Shown here: positions 6,305 to 9,007 of the stretch, in pieces | Numbering within the stretch: the first letter of the stretch is position 1 | How the letters are laid out: each line of letters opens with the position of its first letter | Source: Methanosarcinales archaeon | Lineage (GTDB): Archaea > Nanobdellota > Nanobdellia > Woesearchaeales > CG1-02-33-12 | Length of the DNA stretch: 9,007 nucleotides | Direction: 5' to 3' | NCBI GenBank assembly: GCA_017610505.1 | Contig: JAFCBX010000022.1 | Coordinates: forward strand, 1-9,007 | Program-made: the position numbers and the translations under genes | The notes under the pieces: generated by a model | Databases searched by the model: none | Told to the model about the DNA's origin: nothing | What the model saw: the letters and a program-made list of their open reading frames with translations, nothing else

Positions 6305-6538
6305 CTAGGTTTTTTTCTTTTCAGGCAGAGGCCTCTTGACAGTTATAGGCAGGACTCCTTTCTCAAACTCCAGCTGTGATATCTTAACAGGGTTGAAATG
6401 AATATCTTCAAGCTCATTTTTACTTAGTTTAATAAGGAAAGGAGCGCCCATTGCAATCTGCAAGGCTCTTCCGCCAATCATCCTTGCTGTTTCATACTTT
6501 GTGTATCGTATTTCTTCATTAGATTTTTTAGAAGCCAT
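6305..6538 (-). CDS. rpoK: DNA-directed RNA polymerase subunit K (Rpb6 homologue)
   Basis: This 77-residue protein is the small assembly subunit that clamps the largest polymerase subunit; it is the archaeal counterpart of eukaryotic Rpb6 and bacterial omega. The family core is plain: TKYETARMIGGRALQIAMGA (13-32) followed by the C-terminal block LEFEKGVLPITVKRPLP (56-72). The N-terminus is short, lacking the acidic tail of eukaryotic Rpb6. The frame extends three codons to a GTG at 6547, but the ATG at 6538 has GGTGA 5 nt upstream and is clearly better. It begins 9 nt after the rrp42 stop and appears to be the last gene of the exosome operon. Confidence 0.95.
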   Translation of the reverse strand: MASKKSNEEIRYTKYETARMIGGRALQIAMGAPFLIKLSKNELEDIHFNPVKISQLEFEKGVLPITVKRPLPEKKKT

Positions 6539-6543
6539 AATTC

Positions 6544-6548
6544 TCACC
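6544..6548 (-). promoter_or_regulatory. Ribosome binding site of rpoK
   Basis: GGTGA on the minus strand lies 5 nt before the ATG at 6538. Its first G is the last base of the rrp42 TAG stop. It rules out the GTG start at 6547, which overlaps the site. Confidence 0.7.
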
Positions 6549-7324
6549 TACAAAAGCTTTTTCAACTCTTTTGATTTTTCTATTCCTATTCCAACCATTT
6601 TGTCAATGTCTTCTGCTGTAAGGGGATTATCTCCGCCTTTCTGCAAAGCACATAAAGTGCCGTCTTCCTCAATCTCAACTGTTAATCTTGCTTCAACTTT
6701 TTCTTCTTCTTCAGAAACTGGGTCTACAATAAAATGGTTTCCTATCTTACTAACTGTGCAGCTTGTAGGAATCTTTTTTAGGTTTAAGGGCAATGCATCT
6801 TTTGTCTTCTTCTTATAATCAACGACTTTGCCATTATATGACGGCATTTTTGTGTCCTGCAATGCAGCTACAACTGCAAGCGCAGATGCGTCGAAAAGAT
6901 TTCCGTCATCATTAATTGGACATACATCAACTATAATAGACCATACCTTTTCTCCTTTTTTGATGCATAACTTTTTTGTGTCAATTGTCTTTGATTCCCT
7001 AATTCCCCGGTCAACAACCCTTGCAAGCTCTATGGCCTGTATTCCAGGTGGACCTGGTTCAAAATTAGGGCTTGATAAAGGCAATAGTTCTACATTAATC
7101 ATCATTGTTCCTTCATCTGGTGTGTCAGGGTATGGCTCCATAACACTCATTTTGACACCTGCAAGAACCTCTGTATTTCCAATACTAACCTTTGAAGACC
7201 CTTCAGCATTTTCTGAAAATCCCTTTTCAATTTTTATTTTCCTGTATTCATCTAACTTTCTTCCATCAAATCTTATTCCCTTCTCAAGAAAATTTAGAAT
7301 ATGATCTTTTTGTTGATTATTCAT
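6548..7324 (-). CDS. rrp42: Exosome complex protein Rrp42 (non-catalytic RNase PH-fold subunit)
   Basis: This 258-residue subunit alternates with Rrp41 in the hexameric ring of the archaeal exosome, which degrades RNA 3'-5' with phosphate and can add A-rich tails. It shapes the RNA path and completes the active site without supplying the catalytic Asp. Marks visible are GIRFDGRKLDEYR (16-28), the Rrp42 signature PGPPGIQAIELARVVDRGIR (90-109), DVCPINDDGNLFDAS (133-147) and KGGDNPLTAEDI (229-240). The RNase PH QTDAGTR motif found in Rrp41 is absent, as expected. Length is normal for the family. The frame begins at an ATG at 7336, but GAGGT lies 5 nt before the second ATG at 7324, making that the start; the first ATG overlaps this site. 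It overlaps the rrp41 stop by 8 nt (ATGAATAA), so translational coupling is likely. Confidence 0.95.
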   Translation of the reverse strand: MNNQQKDHILNFLEKGIRFDGRKLDEYRKIKIEKGFSENAEGSSKVSIGNTEVLAGVKMSVMEPYPDTPDEGTMMINVELLPLSSPNFEPGPPGIQAIELARVVDRGIRESKTIDTKKLCIKKGEKVWSIIVDVCPINDDGNLFDASALAVVAALQDTKMPSYNGKVVDYKKKTKDALPLNLKKIPTSCTVSKIGNHFIVDPVSEEEEKVEARLTVEIEEDGTLCALQKGGDNPLTAEDIDKMVGIGIEKSKELKKLL

Positions 7325-8027
7325 TTTTAACCTCATATTTCTTTTTCAAAGCGTCTTTTTGTATTTTATCTATTTTGCTGCAGGATTTTTTTGCCATTTC
7401 AAGAGCTTTTTTTAAGTCATCTCTTGAAAGCTCTCCATCCATTTGCAATAGGGATATCTCCCCAGTTCTTGAAACCACAGCAATAGGGATATCTGCTACT
7501 GTTCCGTCTTCATAACTTTCCTCGCTGTAGTCAAGGTCAACAACAAGCTTGTCATCAACCCTGCCAATCGAAACTGCTGCCACCATTCCATTCATTGAAA
7601 TTCCAGCATCTGCCAGAGCCATTGATGCTGCGCATATGCCTGCACATCTTGTTCCAGCATCTGTTTGTGGTAATTCAATAAACACATCAACTACTGAATT
7701 TGGAAACTCTGTTAAATCTACAACTGGCAATAATGCCTTTTCTGTGACCATTGCTATTTCCTTTGCACGCCTGTTTGCTCCTGGCCTTACTCTGTCCCCC
7801 ATTGATGAGAAAGGCATCATATTGTAAAAACATCTTAATTTTCCATTCTTTGGATTTTGCAGGAATTTTGGGTGTATCTCCCTTGGGCCATAAACAGCAG
7901 CATATGCTACAGTCTTTCCCATCTTAAAGTAAGCAGAGCCATCAGCCCTCTTTATTATGCCTGCTTTTGCCTCAATAGGCCTTGTTTCATCAAATTTTCT
8001 TCCATCATTTCTTTTAGTGTAACTCAT
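7317..8027 (-). CDS. rrp41: Exosome complex protein Rrp41 (catalytic RNase PH-fold subunit)
   Basis: This 236-residue phosphorolytic exoribonuclease subunit pairs with Rrp42 to form the exosome ring. Visible motifs are NDGRKFDETRP (7-17), phosphate/RNA-binding basics RPGANRRAKEI (81-91), the RNase PH signature QTDAGTR (121-127), CAASMALADAGI (132-143), DLDYSEES (164-171) and ADIPIAV (178-184). D179 falls at a conserved active-site acid; the second acid is E173, D174 or a nearby residue, because the loop 168-178 looks about two residues longer than the EEDNFGEADMP form I recall. LLQMDGELS (194-202) closes the domain. The C-terminus is Lys-rich (KKKYEVKNE). The ATG at 8027 follows the rrp4 TAA directly and has GGTGG 5 nt upstream. 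It is co-transcribed with rrp4 and rrp42, giving the balanced amounts needed for the ring. Confidence 0.97.
   Translation of the reverse strand: MSYTKRNDGRKFDETRPIEAKAGIIKRADGSAYFKMGKTVAYAAVYGPREIHPKFLQNPKNGKLRCFYNMMPFSSMGDRVRPGANRRAKEIAMVTEKALLPVVDLTEFPNSVVDVFIELPQTDAGTRCAGICAASMALADAGISMNGMVAAVSIGRVDDKLVVDLDYSEESYEDGTVADIPIAVVSRTGEISLLQMDGELSRDDLKKALEMAKKSCSKIDKIQKDALKKKYEVKNE
7330..7334 (-). promoter_or_regulatory. Ribosome binding site of rrp42, inside rrp41
   Basis: GAGGT on the minus strand, coding for Glu-Val near the end of rrp41, lies 5 nt before the ATG at 7324. It selects that ATG over the in-frame ATG at 7336. Confidence 0.7.
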
Positions 8028-8738
8028 TTATTCCACCTTTTCAATATTAATTTTTTTGTTGGTCTCTTTCTCTAAAAATATTTTAATCCTGTCGGTCAGG
8101 CCGCTTATATGTGCCTCTTGCTCTATCTTTCTTATTGTTTTAACAACAATAATTTCATTTTCAGGAGAGCCATTAATCCATACAACCCCATTTTGCCCTA
8201 CAGTTATGCTGCAATCAGTTGCCTGTTTTATCATGCTGACCATTGAGCCCTTTTTTCCTATTATCCTAGGAACTTTATGGCAGTTAACATTTATGATTCT
8301 TCCTCCAATAAGCTTTCTCATTCCAGGGCCTTTCATTGATGCATCAACCAGTCTCTGCGATGTAACCATTACTATATCTGTGACAATATAATCACCTATA
8401 CTATAATATTTTGTTAAGTCTGCATCCCTTCTTATAAAATCCTTAGCTTCTTTAACTGAAAGCACTGCAGAATAAGCAGAATCTATATCAAGAATCCAGC
8501 CACTCATTAATATGTTTGTAACTTTTGCAATGACTGTATCTCCTTTTTTTGGAGCATATCTCCCGGCAACTGGAATTGTTTTTATAATTCTTCCATTAAT
8601 ATTCACTAATCCAAGCCCTGAAGATATTATTTTATCTTTGTCCCTGAATGTTCCCTCAGCAGGCAGGAAGTCCATTCCTTCTGCTAGCTCTTCACCAGGG
8701 GTTACTATTGTTTTTTCTTTTACTAATAATTTTCCCAT
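8028..8738 (-). CDS. rrp4: Exosome complex RNA-binding protein Rrp4
   Basis: This 236-residue cap subunit sits on top of the Rrp41-Rrp42 ring and guides RNA substrates into the channel, favouring A-rich 3' ends in studied archaea. Domains run in the expected order. The N-terminal beta domain (about 1-60) has VTPGEELAEG (12-21), GTFRD and KIISSGLGLV (36-45). An S1 domain (about 62-140) begins with GDTVIAKVTNI, and the linker KGPGMRKLIGG is at 136-146. A KH domain follows, with VPRIIGKKGSMVSMIK (156-171) carrying the GxxG loop GKKG (161-164), then GQNGVVWINGS (181-191). Length is normal. The ATG at 8738 has GGTGA 4 nt upstream and lies 16 nt after the SBDS stop. Confidence 0.96.
   Translation of the reverse strand: MGKLLVKEKTIVTPGEELAEGMDFLPAEGTFRDKDKIISSGLGLVNINGRIIKTIPVAGRYAPKKGDTVIAKVTNILMSGWILDIDSAYSAVLSVKEAKDFIRRDADLTKYYSIGDYIVTDIVMVTSQRLVDASMKGPGMRKLIGGRIINVNCHKVPRIIGKKGSMVSMIKQATDCSITVGQNGVVWINGSPENEIIVVKTIRKIEQEAHISGLTDRIKIFLEKETNKKINIEKVE
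8033..8037 (-). promoter_or_regulatory. Ribosome binding site of rrp41, inside rrp4
   Basis: GGTGG on the minus strand, within the last codons of rrp4 (Lys-Val-Glu-stop), lies 5 nt before the rrp41 ATG at 8027. The two genes join as TAAATG. Confidence 0.7.
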
Positions 8739-8742
8739 TTTT

Positions 8743-8747
8743 TCACC
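8743..8747 (-). promoter_or_regulatory. Ribosome binding site of rrp4
   Basis: GGTGA (in AAGGTGA) on the minus strand lies 4 nt before the ATG at 8738, in the 16-nt gap after SBDS. Confidence 0.7.
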
Positions 8748-8754
8748 TTGTTGT

Positions 8755-9007
8755 TTATTTTGTCTTTAATATTTTTGTTTCAATCTCACCGTGAGTCATG
8801 CTGTTTAATTTGTCAAAGAAATCCTGTTTTAAACCAGCAGGCATCTCAACAACACATTTCCATGAGCCATCATTAAGCCATTCGTCCTTGATTATCTTTG
8901 AAAAACTCTTTACAACAGAATACATTTTTGCAGCATAATCTGCAGGAATCTTTATTTCAATTTCGTCAATTTCAAACTTTATTGGTAAAATAACCCTTAG
9001 TTTTTTT
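8755..9007 (-). CDS. Ribosome maturation protein SBDS (Sdo1), 3' part
   Basis: Only the last 83 codons are inside the window; the 5' part lies beyond base 9007. SBDS works in the cytoplasm with an EF-2-type GTPase to remove the anti-association factor aIF6 from new large ribosomal subunits. The visible part is the C-terminal ferredoxin-like domain, with RVILPIKFEI, KDEWLNDGSWKCVVEMPAGL (residues 40-59 of the visible part), DFFDKLNSMTHGEIETKIL (62-80) and a short Lys tail, all typical of the family end. The stop is TAA at 8757-8755. SBDS directly before rrp4 is the standard archaeal exosome operon order, so the operon promoter should lie outside the window. Confidence 0.93.
   Translation of the reverse strand, partial: KKLRVILPIKFEIDEIEIKIPADYAAKMYSVVKSFSKIIKDEWLNDGSWKCVVEMPAGLKQDFFDKLNSMTHGEIETKILKTK

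Noticed and set aside
6539..6547. GTG start three codons upstream for rpoK
   Set aside because: The GTG lies inside the GGTGA ribosome binding site that serves the ATG at 6538.
6828..7827. Long plus-strand frames opposite rrp42 and rrp41
   Set aside because: The minus-strand frames match conserved exosome subunits along their whole length; the plus-strand translations show no family features and no ribosome binding sites.

Overview
The window is a low-GC archaeal chromosome segment with every supported gene on the minus strand, so transcription runs from high to low coordinates. The archaeal call rests on an SBDS–Rrp4–Rrp41–Rrp42 exosome cluster, the small RNA polymerase subunit RpoK, a class III (type IV pilin/archaellin) signal peptide, and repeated TTTAAATA TATA boxes placed at archaeal distances from start codons. 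The AT-rich DNA, the short proteins and the style of the pilin N-terminus would suit a DPANN-type lineage such as the Woesearchaeales/Pacearchaeales, but that placement is a guess.

Right half (9007 down to 6305): a tightly packed informational operon. It holds the 3' part of the ribosome-maturation gene SBDS (cut by the window edge), rrp4 (S1/KH cap subunit of the exosome), rrp41 (catalytic RNase PH-fold subunit), rrp42 (non-catalytic RNase PH-fold subunit) and rpoK. Gaps run from 16 nt to an 8-nt overlap, and each downstream gene has a strong Shine-Dalgarno at 4-5 nt spacing, in three cases built into the end of the gene before it. A T-rich stretch after rpoK probably ends the operon.

Left half (6253 down to 194): a cell-surface cluster. 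It holds an MFS-type membrane transporter with a charged N-terminal extension, a single type IV pilin-like protein, a large multi-pass GT-C-type membrane glycosyltransferase, an NAD-dependent sugar 2-epimerase closely resembling CDP-paratose 2-epimerase (RfbE/Tyv), and a cytoplasmic GT4 glycosyltransferase. Together these suggest assembly of a surface glycan containing a modified sugar. Three of these genes lack a good Shine-Dalgarno and have TTTAAATA boxes implying very short or absent leaders, a different start mode from the exosome operon.

At the far left edge, after an intergenic region with a promoter and a ribosome binding site, the first 11 codons of another gene begin at base 35. Its N-terminus resembles B12-binding radical SAM proteins.

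I found no RNA genes, CRISPR arrays, insertion sequences or frameshifted genes. The most informative points are rpoK directly after rrp42, the two initiation modes, a TATA box sharing bases with a stop codon, and the RfbE-like epimerase beside a GT-C enzyme and a sequon-free pilin. None of these amounts to a clearly new system.
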